From Micrasema longulum (taxonomy: Eukaryota > Arthropoda > Insecta > Trichoptera > Brachycentridae), in the NCBI GenBank assembly GCA_022494885.1, contig JAGVSM010003509.1, positions 186,001 to 250,000 on the forward strand: a stretch of 64,000 nucleotides of DNA, given 5' to 3'. Of the stretch, positions 53,428 through 63,804 are shown piece by piece. The notes under the pieces are model-generated. The model was not told where the DNA came from. It worked only from the letters and a program-made list of their open reading frames with translations, and ran no database searches. How positions within the stretch are numbered: position 1 is the stretch's first letter; every line of letters starts with the position of its first letter. A program made the position numbers and the translations under genes.

Positions 53428-54114
53428 TCTAATGCCAGACATCAAAGCTATCCATACATAAATTTATCTTAACAGAAAAGAAAAGGTTTTAGAAGGTATA
53501 AGGGTCTAACTTATACTATGTGCTAGTTCCAGGATATGTTAAAAGTTTTAACAATAGCATATTATATAATAAAATTAATGTCTTACAACTCTCTTTAACC
53601 AATTAATTGTGTATGCAGACAATTGGTCGAATTCCATTTTAAATTTGGTAATGTATCCAAAATAAAATACGTTTATTGGATTTTAATTCTAATTTATTTT
53701 TTTTAATATACAAGAGAGTATATTGTGAAGCCATCTTGTTAGGACATTTTCAAGCTAACTTAAATGTTACCCTAATTAATTTTTAATCACCTAACTTTAC
53801 TTATTTTGGCTTGTATAGAAATCTTCAATCATTAAATAGCATTTTTTTTATTATGTAAGTAAACTTTGTAAATATTTAAGTTAGTTATGTAAGGGATGCT
53901 AATCCGATTATTAAGAACTTACTCCATTTTGAGATTATAAAAAAACAATTTTTTTTGTAAATGTTTTTTGGAAAAAAGTTTTTATTATTTTTTTAAAGTT
54001 AACAATAAGAAATGTTCATTTGAAGTTTAGCGGTCTTGCCCTGAAACACGGTGTAAATATTGGAGTTATTTTACACCAGGACAAAGTTGTACCGTCAAGC
54101 AACAGAGGGTAAAT
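53428..54114. other. AT-rich spacer with doubtful hammerhead relic
   Basis: At 53722-53757 the minus strand reads TTGAAAATGTCCTAACAAG, similar to the ACAAUUGU-subfamily stem II, but GAA and stem III are gone. Otherwise nothing. Confidence 0.3.
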
Positions 54115-54235
54115 TTTTAAATCAAGCACTGATTTTAGTCAAACAAATTACGATAATTTTTTGTTTATTTTTTTTTTTCATTTGAATCATTGTTTCTCCT
54201 TGTTAGGGCATTTTCAAACGAATAGGAAGGATAAG
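54115..54235 (-). ncRNA. Hammerhead-like motif, ACAAUUGU subfamily, solo (-)
   Basis: Minus strand: UAUUCGU, UUGAAAA, UGCCCUAACAAGG, A, GAA, ACAAUGAUU (palindrome decayed), then AAAATAAACAAAAAATTATC and TTTGACTAAAATCAGTGCTT as the shared tail. Probably a solo PLE pseudo-LTR. Confidence 0.5.
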
Positions 54236-54254
54236 TAGACTGAGGGTCCTTATA

Positions 54255-54335
54255 TACGGTCATACAAATCTATGTACTTTAATAATAATTAAACGCGTTT
54301 CGCCTGGCGTGTACATAGATTTACAGTCATGGTAA
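54255..54335. repeat. Hairpin with GGCGAAACGCGUU block
   Basis: CATACAAATCTATGTAC (54262-54278) is inverted by GTACATAGATTTACAGTCATG (54311-54331). Within the loop, the minus strand reads GCCAGGCGAAACGCGTTTAA, where GAA plus ACGCGU plus U resembles the GAA-stem III-UH part of a hammerhead. No CUGANGA is evident, so this is a weak candidate for a fourth subfamily. Confidence 0.4.
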
Positions 54336-55221
54336 AAACCAGTAGTCAATTCTTAGTGGTTACTTAATTAGTACTAAATTATTGTTTTTTAAGGTTGACA
54401 CATTGTGAAAATAATTAAATAATAAGTACTATATAAGTATAATAAGTATAATAATAAGTTTTTCCTTTTATATTTTCTGTTCATGTTTTTACCTTCTTTA
54501 ATAAAAAAATAAATAAAAATAAAAATTGATTAATTGATAAACATAAAAATAATATGTCTAGTAATTCTATGGAGTTCTTTGATAATAAAACAATGCATAA
54601 AAAAAAATATGGCAGCAGCACCCATTAATTTCATTTTTATTGTGTCTAGATGTTTAACAATTTGCTTGTTTTTAATTGACACCAACTTTATTAAAACATT
54701 TACAGAAAAACACCTAAACATTCAAACATTTAGAAGAAATATGCGTTTTATTTAATACATTAGATAAGATTTTGTTTTATTTTACTTTATGTATTGCATA
54801 AGCTTATTACTGATCTTAATGAATTGGTCCAACTTTCATTCCTTTCAATGGTTTTTTTTTTTTTTTTGCACAAGTTTTCTAAGTGTAAAGGATAAAAAGC
54901 AGTGTATAGTTTTAAGTAATCCGATTAGGTTTCACTTCTCACGGTAGCTTACACTCGTACACTTTTCCTCACGCGAGATTATATAAAGCTCTGTTTCGAG
55001 CTTTTATATCGAGTCTTTCATTTAATATTTTTGAACAAAAGCAAAGTTTTTGCTTTCACTGATATTTTCGACAACAAATTAATTTTAAATCTTAATCAAA
55101 CTACATATGATTTATTAGTTTGTTTTACGTTTAAATTACCATTATATTGTGAATAGTATTCTGGAATTGGATAATTAGTTTTGTATCACCCGTCGATAGG
55201 AGAAAGGCTCTCCAGAAACTA
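54336..55221. other. AT-rich spacer
   Basis: Nothing recognised; TAATAAGTATAATAAGTA microsatellite at 54420-54460. Confidence 0.4.
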
Positions 55222-56478
55222 CAAGGGTAGGCGCTCGAAGTGTCACCAACTTCACGCTGCTGTAGCAACCAAACAGCTTATGACGCGCTCATGTTTTGAC
55301 ACATGTTAGTCTGTTATATTGTTAATAATTCTATTCAAGCATATTGTTACGTCACAGTTCAAAAAAGTTATCGAAATAGAATTCAAACTCAATAGTGTTA
55401 TTGCTCTGAATTCCGCAGGAAAATCGCAACCAACCATTAATAATGAGATACGACATTTACATGTGAACAAAATGTTTGTGTATTGGACCATTTTACATTA
55501 CAATGATACTGGTAGCATAAAAAAACACCATGATAGTAGACATCCAAAAACAGCACCATCTACAGAAATGGTTCGAAAGGTGAAGGCCAGAATTCAACGT
55601 AATCCACGACAAGGCGCAGTTTAATTGATGAAAAATATCAATGTGTCTGCGCGTAGCATGGGACGCATATTATAAAAATAACTACAACGAAAGTTATACA
55701 AAATACAAAAAGTGCAAGATTTAACGTCTGCACAAAAGACAGTTTGCCTAGCAAGAGCAAAGGTGTTAAAACACTTGCGCGTCGGTGACTAGTTAGAAAA
55801 TTTGGTCTTTTTTGATAAAGATTTTTTTACGGTTCAGCAATGTGTAAACAAACAAAATGATCGTGTATGGTTACAAATTAAAAGACAATTTAGACCAGCG
55901 AAAGCGAGATTTTGGGCTGCGGTGCCACAGGACGCTCACCACTCGTTTTCATTAAACAGGGCGTAAAGGTAAATTAGCAAATCTACCGTGAAAAGATTTT
56001 AAATGATGCGTATCTTGGGCACGTAAAAAAATTAAAAGATACCATTGAACGTTTCAACAAGACTCGGCACCATCCCATATAAAGCCCGTGAATCCCAACG
56101 TTTCTTACAAAAAAAATTCTCAGCTTCATTTCATCACAACAGTGGCCTCCATATTCCCCGGACTTAAACCCAATGGGCTTTTACATTTACTCCATTCTAG
56201 AAGCCAAAGTATCAGCTAAAAAATATGAGACTGTTGACGCTTTGAAGATTGCTCTTCGCCGAGAATGGGACAAAATATCATCAACCCATATTCGTGCAGC
56301 GGGTGAAGCCTTCTGGGACAGACTCGATGCTTTTACCCGCGCTAAACGTGGCTACATTGAATAATAACATTTTTTTTGAAAAATTTAAATGTTTTTACGA
56401 TATACTGAAGTTTTTAAATTAAAAAAATGACCAAATTACAGAATTTGTAATTGGTAACATTTCAAGTGCCGGCCCCTG
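55222..56478 (+). mobile_element. Full-length degenerate mariner-like transposon
   Basis: A 1257-bp element between two TA dinucleotides (55220-55221 and 56479-56480). Left TIR CAAGGGTAGGCGCTCGAAGT..CACCAA and right TIR, read inversely, CAGGGGCCGGCACTTGAAAT..TACCAA agree at 21 of 28 positions, nearly all differences being transitions. It carries one transposase gene on plus, broken by stops and frameshifts. Tc1/mariner elements cut and paste into TA sites. Confidence 0.9.
55319..56364 (+). pseudogene. Mariner-like transposase, multiply broken
   Basis: N-terminal helix-turn-helix region at 55370-55670: RHLHVNKMFVYWTILHYNDT, GSIKKHHDSRHPKTAPSTEM, VRKVKARIQRNPRQ, stop, then KNINVSARSMGRIL. Catalytic part: LVFFDKDFFTVQQCVNKQND (first Asp about 55814), FQQDSAPSH (second Asp about 56061), then two frame changes, WPPYSPDLNPMGFYIYSILE (third Asp 56161), AKVSAKKYETVDALKIALRR, EWDKISSTHIRAAGEAF, DRLDAFTRAKRGYIE, stop at 56362. 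All three acidic residues of the DDD triad are still readable. Frameshifts blur the second-to-third spacing (about 33 codons), so the DDxD class is unsettled; the SPDLNPMDF...LEAKV wording resembles maT-type relatives. No functional protein can be made. Confidence 0.9.
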
Positions 56479-56811
56479 TATATTTCGGTTCTTCTAAAAG
56501 AAAAAAAAAACTTCGAACTTATTATAATTTAGAATTCACTGGAAGTATTATACTCATGTTTTCCCGATACTCCGCTACTCAGAACCCGGGGGTCAGGGAG
56601 CGTGAGGGGATCAGGGAGGGTGACCTTTACCAACTAAAGTTATTTAGTGGTCGTTATTACCGACACCGGCCAACTCTATTATCTGCTCAACTATGCAGGG
56701 CTAAATACTTAGACTTGTTGTTTACAGCACTCAGATTTTATTGAACTGTCAGGTCCACTAGTCCACAGTTATACGAGAAATCCAAGTTCTTAAATAAAAT
56801 ACCTCTTTTTT
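56479..56811. other. Spacer
   Basis: A 97-codon open frame (56451-56741) starts inside the mariner TIR and has no domain; treated as chance. Confidence 0.35.
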
Positions 56812-57055
56812 TCATCCCTCATCTCCTCTCTTTCCGCACCTAGTGGTGCATCGGGTACTGCATTGGTGAACCAAGTGCTGTTTTGTTCGATACCTTGTCA
56901 TATGAAGGTAAGGTGATCATTCATACGCTACATGAACAATAAAATATTGCAGCTCTAAAAAAGTTTCAAAATTAATATTTCGTATTCAACCTGCTAGGAA
57001 TTGAACCCAGGACAGCAAGAATGGTAGACGAATGCGTCAACCACTATTCGAAAGG
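56812..57055 (-). mobile_element. SINE-A (-), nearly full length
   Basis: Minus strand: CACCTTTCGAATAGTGGTTG (decayed box A), CGTCTACCATTCTTGCTGTC, CTGGGTTCAATTCCTAGCAG (box B), AATACGAAATATTAATTTTG, TATTGTTCATGTAGCGTATG, ATGATCACCTTACCTTCATA, CAATGCAGTACCCGATGCAC, CACTAGGTGCGGAAAG. Confidence 0.75.
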
Positions 57056-58234
57056 TGAATCTATCTCCACTCATTTCCATATACAGGATTTTTACCTGAG
57101 AGCAGATATCGAGTCGAAAACACTATTTAATGGTTCTCTTTCGATTTCACACACAGAACTGAATTCTTCTTCCGCCTAAACGCAGAGAAATTTTTCTTTT
57201 TACATATTCACTTATGTACAATTATAATAAATATACGAAAAAACTTTTTATTGTTTGTGTATGAAATTAAAAGAAGAGTTAAAAAACGATAGAGTTAATA
57301 AAGAAAGGTAAGAATGACTATTTTATTGTACATATCTGTATTTTAGAACGCAGTGTTTTAGAGTTAAATTTTGATTGTCCATAATTGCCATTTCTTTGCT
57401 TTTTCTCCTGTAGTAACACTTTTTCTATGCTATTTACTAATTGTACATATTACATCATATCAGAAATCTTGGTCGATCTTCGTTTAAAATTACCGTAACG
57501 GAGATGAATAAATAAATTCAGGCTGATTCTTTAATCCAACCACTTCGATTGGAAATTCGTTTAGTTTTCTTGTATTTAATTTATATTTCCGTCAACTGCT
57601 AGGAAAATCAGCGGTTGCTTTAAAGGCGCAAAACTAATTATCGCCTGCTCCAATTTCAATTAAATATTTGCAAAACTTTTTACCCCCAACCCAGCCATGT
57701 TGTTGTTTTTGTTTGTAGTTAGATTGAAAGGGGTCGTTGCGTATTTTCTTTTTTGTTAAGGGATGTTCTTCTGTATATCTAAGCTCTTCCTGGAATAAAA
57801 CTACCCACGCTCACCAAATACGAGTCTCAGAATAAAAATATATACAAAGATAAAACTTGTGTCAAAAGGTATACCTATAATATCAAACTCGATAGTTTTT
57901 ATTGATATAGTGTTTCGAATGGTATTTATTTATTAATGGATACTTTATTCGGGATATTATGTAAGCCTTTATCAAAGACTACGTTAATACTAAACTCGGT
58001 TAGGCTGCTAGTTTATTTAATAAAAGTAAATATATTAAGAGATAACAAATAAATATGAGGTTTTATAAAAAAGTATACAGAATTTTTAAATTTTTAATTA
58101 AAATGCATAATGGTAAAAGCCGTTTCTTCACAATACATATACATATTCAAAATAATAATTACATAATTCTAACTCTCTGATGCAAAAAGTCCTGTGTTGA
58201 GTTGAGTTACAACATAACGAAAAGTGCTAAATAT
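57056..58234. other. AT-rich stretch, nothing recognised
   Basis: 1.2 kb without coding, RNA or repeat signal. Confidence 0.4.
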
Positions 58235-58720
58235 AACTATTACAACAGGGATGGAGAATACTATGTTTGAACTTCCATATTTCTTCAATTCTTCCATTTG
58301 TTGATTTTAGTGAAGTTAAAGAGCTGAAACCTTTATTGTTGTGAAGAGATTCATCTGACTGAACTATTTCACATACTAGGCAACGCCTGAAAACAATTTT
58401 TCAATTTTTTTAAACTTCTTCTTGGACCAGTTGGTTTCATTACAATATTTGAGTTTGTCCAAATTTTCGCAGACAAAAGACTAGATTTCAACGCCGTCAG
58501 GGGTCATTACGATTAACAAATTACAACAGGGATGAAGAATACCTTAAATAAGGGAATATGGAAGTCAAGGCATTTACAGGGCTTATGACCTGTCATTGGC
58601 TGGTTTCAGTGGTCACTTTACACACTGTGTAACATTCACCACTTAATGACCCCCGAAGGGGTGAAATCTAGTCTTTTGTCTGTCTGACAAAAATTTGGAC
58701 AAACTCAAATATTGTAGTGC
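58235..58720. repeat. Repeat family R1, two (-) copies and a (+) end
   Basis: Minus copy 58235-58520 (ACAGGGATGGAGAATAC, internally deleted, GAGCTGAAACCTTTATTG, ACTAGGCAACGCCTGAAAAC, AGTTTGTCCAAATTTTCGCA, GATTTCAACGCC). Minus copy 58525-58645 (ACAGGGATGAAGAATACCTT, TTTACAGGGCTTATGACCTG, ACACACTGTGTAACATTCAC). Then a palindromic junction CCCCCGAAGGGGTG and a plus terminal piece (GTGAAATCTAGTC, GACAAAAATTTGGACAAACT). Confidence 0.75.
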
Positions 58721-58839
58721 TAAATATAAATGTTGTTAAACATCTGGACAACGCGCTTAATAGTATATAAATCTATGCAATGTCTCGCAGCAGTCTCCTG
58801 CAATGCTCTGCAATGATTGGTACACGTTTCTAAATTATT

Positions 58840-59112
58840 TGTCAATTTTCAGTCATTTTAGTGGCATTTCTGGTTTTCAACAGACTAACTAGTAAAAGGC
58901 GTTTTGATGCGATCGGCGATAAAATATTTAAGAGCGACAATGACCGATGCCTTGCGGCTTGTTCACAACTTTTGGTAAAAAAATCAGACCGCATCGATGC
59001 ACCAGCCACCGTATTTGGACACGGACTTGTCCCCCTGCTACATGTTTATGTTTCCAATAACAAGGAGAACTATGAACTAACGTTTCGCTACTATAGAGGA
59101 GTAAAGACTTAA
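58840..59112 (+). CDS. Unrecognised open frame, 83 codons
   Basis: From 58861: MAFLVFNRLTSKRRFDAIGD, KIFKSDNDRCLAACSQLLVK, KSDRIDAPATVFGHGLVPLL, HVYVSNNKENYELTFRYYRG. Residue usage is protein-like and codon-balanced in contrast to its AT-rich surroundings; FGHGLVPLLHVY looks like a conserved core. I do not recognise the family. It is bracketed by R1 copies, so it may be a fragment of a mobile-element or host protein trapped among them. Confidence 0.35.
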   Translation, partial: CQFSVILVAFLVFNRLTSKRRFDAIGDKIFKSDNDRCLAACSQLLVKKSDRIDAPATVFGHGLVPLLHVYVSNNKENYELTFRYYRGVKT

Positions 59113-59179
59113 AAACTGAATGCCGGTTGAAGAAACCCTTTGAGGATTGAACAACATTAGTAGAGTGTATTATTTTTGG

Positions 59180-59265
59180 TAAGTAAAAGAGATGAAACCT
59201 TTATTAATATAGGTGAGATTCATCCGGCTGAATTATTTCACAATGCCTGAAAACACTATTCAATC
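59180..59265 (-). repeat. Repeat family R1, partial (-)
   Basis: GAGATGAAACCTTTATTAAT, AGGTGAGATTCATCCGGCTG, AATTATTTCAC, AATGCCTGAAAACACTATTC. Confidence 0.65.
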
Positions 59266-59267
59266 GG

Positions 59268-60050
59268 ATAGTTTTTTTTTTTTTTTTCTTACAATAAACA
59301 TAATAATAAAACAGAGTATTAAAAAAATAAAGCATAATTACATATCAACGAAATACATATTAATAGAAAAATAGTAAACAAAAAATCCCACAAAGGCATG
59401 GCCTGTTCGTGGGTATAGAAGAAAATGTTAATGAATTTTTGCTCCTATAATAAACAGTGGACAGTTATAATATTTTTGCAAAACATAAGAAAGAAAAAAA
59501 AATATTTTGTATAAGATAATATGGTATTTTTTTTTTTATAGTAATTAAAAAAGGAAATAAAAAATATTTAAAAAAAAAACACAAAAATATTCCTTATTAT
59601 TAAAGGGCAAAAAAAAAATCATAGAAAAAAAGAGTTCATATCTTTAGTTTGAATCCAGGATAGTGCATGTTTTTTAAAAAAATGAAAATTTTGAAAGTTT
59701 AGAATCAAAGAAATATTATCAGTAAAAAAAGAATTCAAAAATTTTGGGCCTATAAAATATGCATGTCTCTGTGCGAGCCTCGTTTTACAATGTGGTATTT
59801 CTAGCACACGATTCCTTCATTGACTTGATATATTTAAATATTTACAGGTAGTAAATAAATTTTGGTTCTTAAATATATATTTTAAACATTGAAAACAATA
59901 TATTTGTCTTAGATCTAAAAGTTTAGCTTCTTGGAACAATTAGAAAGAGGGAAAAGTGCGATTTTTGTGAAGCATTATTTTTAATATAAATTTTTAAACA
60001 GTTTTTAATGGTTTAATATGATTGTTGTAATGACTGTACAAGTGCATAAT
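59268..60050 (-). pseudogene. Jockey/CR1-like LINE, ORF2 C-terminus and 3' UTR
   Basis: Minus strand from about 60040, across frames: IKNLYYK-like start, CFTKIALFPL, LDLRQIYCFQCLKYIFKNQN, then TRLAQRHAYFIGPKFLNSFF, TDNISLILNFQNFHFFKKHA, LSWI. The YFxGPKxxNxxPxxIxxxxNxxxFKKxxxxWL ending is a frequent ORF2 terminus. The A-rich 3' UTR ends in an A15-type run (minus) at 59273-59287. A 5'-truncated insertion that landed in or beside an R1 copy. Confidence 0.75.
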
Positions 60051-60114
60051 ATACCATTTGAATCGTATTTAGCTGGGCGTAAATACTTAGTCTTTTGAAC
60101 ACGTAGGTTAAATA

Positions 60115-60535
60115 TCTTATCAAAAATAATTAGAGAATGTCCAAATGTTTGTAGACAAGGGTAGATTTCACTCTGTAGGCAGTCATCACTCAGTAACACT
60201 TTAAGTTATAAGATCTTAATAACTTCCTATGGACTTAAATCCAACCTTGTCTACAAACACTTATACGTGAAATATTCCTGAGTCACATATTACAACAGAG
60301 ATGAAGAACATTTAAGAGAAAGTAATATGGAAGTCTGGCATCTACAGGGCTTATGACCTGTCATTGGCTGGTTTAAGTGGCCACTTTACACGCTGTGTAA
60401 CATTCACCATTCTGCACATATTTAACATCCATATTTCTCATAAATAAAGGTTTCAGCTCTTTAACTTCACAAACATCAACAGATAAAAGAATTGGAGGAA
60501 GTCCTTGTCTACAAAAATTTGGACAAACTCAAAAT
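60115..60535. repeat. Repeat family R1, multiple inverted pieces
   Basis: Minus terminal piece 60130-60190 (GTCCAAATGTTTGTAGACAA), its inverse at 60225-60265 (CCTTGTCTACAAACACTTAT), a minus copy 60290-60430 (ACAGAGATGAAGAACATTTA, CATCTACAGGGCTTATGACC, ACACGCTGTGTAACATTCAC) and a plus piece 60440-60535 (TAAAGGTTTCAGCTCTTTAA, CACAAACATCAACAGATAAA, then TTGTCTACAAAAATTTGGAC). Four pieces alternate in orientation within 420 bp. Confidence 0.78.
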
Positions 60536-61139
60536 ATTCCTGAGTAATGTTTTTTCAAGAGAATTTCTCAGCTATCATAAGCACGTCAATATTAAAAGTT
60601 CATTATAAAATACATTTTTCTTCCTCAATAATGTTAAAATATTACAAAAGTCCGTATTTTACTGTTGTATTTGGCAAACAAACGAAATTTTGTGTTTGTA
60701 CACCTTTATTTGCTTTTCAGCAATTATGTATACAATGGCTGACTTTTGGGCTAAATATTAAAGTAAAATACGATTTGAGTAAGATTTTTTAATTAAAAAG
60801 TTTCAGCTGTTTGCCGGGCATACGAAAAATGGTTTCAGAATACTGAAATACACTTTTCTTTCGTGACAATCACAAAACAATTTTCTTTGGAAGATTGCTC
60901 TAATCATAAAATCGTGAAATAATTAAACTAAATAATTTATTAGCAAAATATATTGATTGAACAAAAAGCCACAGGAATAATTAAATCGCTGTATGAAAAA
61001 TTAAAATAAAATGATTCCTTCACAGCGTTTGCAGTACGATAATGTAGTTATGTGTTTTATGTAAAAAATATTGTTATATTCAAAAATAAATAAAGGAGCA
61101 ATAAAAAGTTATGAATTGACCATAAAATAGATTATTTTT
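60536..61139. other. AT-rich spacer
   Basis: A featureless 81-codon open frame at 60547-60789. Nothing else. Confidence 0.4.
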
Positions 61140-61280
61140 ATTTATTTGGGTAAACCACCTTAAAGATTAAAATTAAATTTCGATCTTGCTAGGAAACTTG
61201 ATATGCCACTACACTAGGAGAGCAAACCTCCGCTCTATTACCTAATTCAGTTTTTAATAAAGTCGTAAACACTTATCTAA
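61140..61280 (-). mobile_element. Possible tRNA-like SINE relic (-)
   Basis: The minus strand reads GGAGGTTTGCTCTCCTAGTG, TAGTGGCATATCAAGTTTCC, TAGCAAGATC and TGGTTTACCCAAATAAATAA. Box B (ATCAAGTTTCC) is a poor match to GGTTCAAATCC. Confidence 0.3.
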
Positions 61281-62815
61281 GATTCTGGTTCAATTTTACA
61301 ATAAGAACTGTATTTTTACCCACCTGGTCACGGACAAAAATACAGAAAAGAGCATTAAACCATTGAATATTTACAACAAATTTTATTTATTTGTTTATTC
61401 ATTCAAAATTACACTTGTTTAAATATTAATGAACTTATTAGGGCTTTTTAGGCTGTGTCTGAGTCAAGCCTCAATAATTAACAATAAAAGATACATGGTA
61501 AAATTAATTGAATTTAATAATAATGACATGTAATGCAGAAAAACAAAATATAAATAATATTCCATCAAATTCCAAAGAAGGCAGTGTAAAAAACAATCAG
61601 ATATAACTATTTAAACACAAATTATTCAAATTAAGATTCATACATAATCAAGCATACAAAATAAAAGTATCGTTGAAATCAATAGAAAAAAATATATAAA
61701 AACATAATTGAAATGATAATTAAGATATGGTTTCTAGAAACTCACTATATAATGAGTAAAAGTATGAAAGGAAAGCAAGTTAGTCAATTTCCGCTAATCT
61801 TGAACTTTGAAAAAAATGACAATCTTGTCCCGCATATTGCAAAGCACCAGCTTCTACCTGCAATGCAGTTTTAAACTGGTGGTTTATTTTAATTTTGCCT
61901 CTCTCTATGAAGGTTTCCATTACTGTTGGAATGTCTATCAAGCTCAAAAAACGCCTTCTATGGTTGAATCAAGTCAATCAAATCGAAAAAAATATGTGGA
62001 CATTTTATTACTATATAAACGCCAAAATCTTTTTTTATTGATAAAAAAAAATATTCGATTTCAGTTGATCTTCTAACTCAATAACGATTTCTGTGTAAAA
62101 AAAAAATTTTGCTCAATAATAACTTATTTTTACATTTAAATAAAACTTAAATGATTTAAGAATGATGTGTTTTTTTTGTTGTAAAAGTTTATGTTTTTTT
62201 TTTATATTACCAATTTAAAGCAAAGCTTACATTTATATTTCCTCATTGTGTGCCATTTCACATTATTATTTTTCAGAATGCTCTAAAGGGTATGCTCTCA
62301 CTGCTGACTCTAATGAATAAACGCAAATCCTGAACTTTTTTCAATTTCCGTTTCAGAATGAAAAAAGGCTTAGCGGTGTGATCAGGTGTGTAGGATGGTG
62401 GAGATCAGTAAAAATGGAATTGAAATATTTAAATTAGTGTGAAAAGTTTACTCCATAAATCTGACGTACGACTGTCGTAACTCGGCATGATAAAAGCTTG
62501 GATTACGTTGTTTTTAATATGTAACCGTTAGTTATTAAGGAAGTATGGAATTTGATTTAAAAAATGGGGCGAATGATGTTGAAATAACTAAATGATGTAT
62601 TGTCACTCAGGCAAGTATGTGGCAAAATGATCAAACACACAAATGTCGACATCCGTGCAGAATTTCAAGGGTGCTTTTGACATATATATAAGTTTTTACT
62701 GTATATACTCCACTGTAAATACTTATGTCATGTAAAAGGTACTTGTACCGTTAATTCTTGAAAAAATAAATAAAATATATAAGGTGAATAGGTAGCAAAG
62801 AACAACTATCTTGAC
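61281..62815. other. AT-rich stretch, nothing recognised
   Basis: Possible A-rich minus-strand tail at 61380-61400; a featureless 89-codon open frame at 61807-62073. Confidence 0.4.
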
Positions 62816-62819
62816 GCCA

Positions 62820-63560
62820 CTACTGATCTCAGAAAGCGTTTGGAGCATTTGCAGAACCAAAGCATCCGCTTTATTGTCAATCTCAAAAAATATGAGCATG
62901 AATCATCTATTTGCTCCAAACTCTAGTAGTTTTGTTTTTATCAGCCAATCAACATTCAATTTCACTTGTTTTTTTAAATATTTTCCACAACCCCTGCCCA
63001 CCAAAAAATCTTTACGAAGACTTCATTGACCTTTCTAATGGTGGTGTTTCGCTTCGCTCTTCTTGGGAGAGAACACTTTCCATTTCTTGGAATAGGGCAT
63101 CATTTTCCAGCCATTCCTTTTCTCTCAAGGCGCCAGGCTTCTTCTTCATGTAAAAGGCACCTTCAAGGAAAGCTTGAACTATTACTAAATACCCTTAGAG
63201 CCCCAACCTCCCTGGATTTCATTGTTTAAAAAAATATATATATTCCTTCTCTTTCCTGGTTTCTTTTCCTGTCATCTCCCAAACTCACTACCTGATCCCA
63301 CACATTCATTTTTTAATGTGTATAATATAACATACTTTTATTGAGTTTAAATATGCGAGTCTTATCACCCATAAAACAGCTGTTATTTTCAATTGGTTAG
63401 GTTATTTCATACATTTTTTGATATAAATTATGTCTTTTTACAAATTTTTGACCAACTCTTGTTTTGAACAGTTTGTTTTTTGGTCGGCTGGAAGATATTG
63501 CTTTTAGCAATAAATCTGGCAAAGTACTTTTTTTTGTACCTAAAGATTTAAATAAATAAA
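62820..63560 (+). pseudogene. Jockey/CR1-like LINE, ORF2 C-terminus and 3' UTR
   Basis: Plus strand across frames: DLRKRLEHLQNQSIRFIVNL, KKYEHESSICSKL, (break), NPCPPKNLYEDFIDLSNGGV, SLRSSWERTLSISWNRASFS, SHSFSLKAPGFF, then LLLNTLRAPTSL. It parallels 17650-18310: LExLQNxxIRFI.NLKKYxH, YLYEDF, LRSS, SxSFSLKAxRLW. The 3' UTR ends with TCGGCTGGAAGATATTGCTT, TTAGCAATAAATCTGGC, the same tail type as at 18255. Confidence 0.83.
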
Positions 63561-63804
63561 CAAACAATTGAACTTTGTTATGCAGAAAGCAGCCAGTCAT
63601 AGAAAAGTGAAACTGAGATAATAGCACTTTTGTGAAAAGGGTGAATAATTGAGTTGGAATGTGTTTGACTTTAAAAAATGAAAAACAATAAATACATTAG
63701 TTTTCTTATAGTATAACAAACAAGAATGCAATTATGTATTTGACCAGTTTTATTGATTTTTAAAGTACCGTAAGATTTGTCTAGTTTTGTGGGTCATTTT
63801 TATT

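Noticed and set aside
53722..53757. Further hammerhead
   Set aside because: Only the stem II-like part is recognisable; GAA and stem III are lost.
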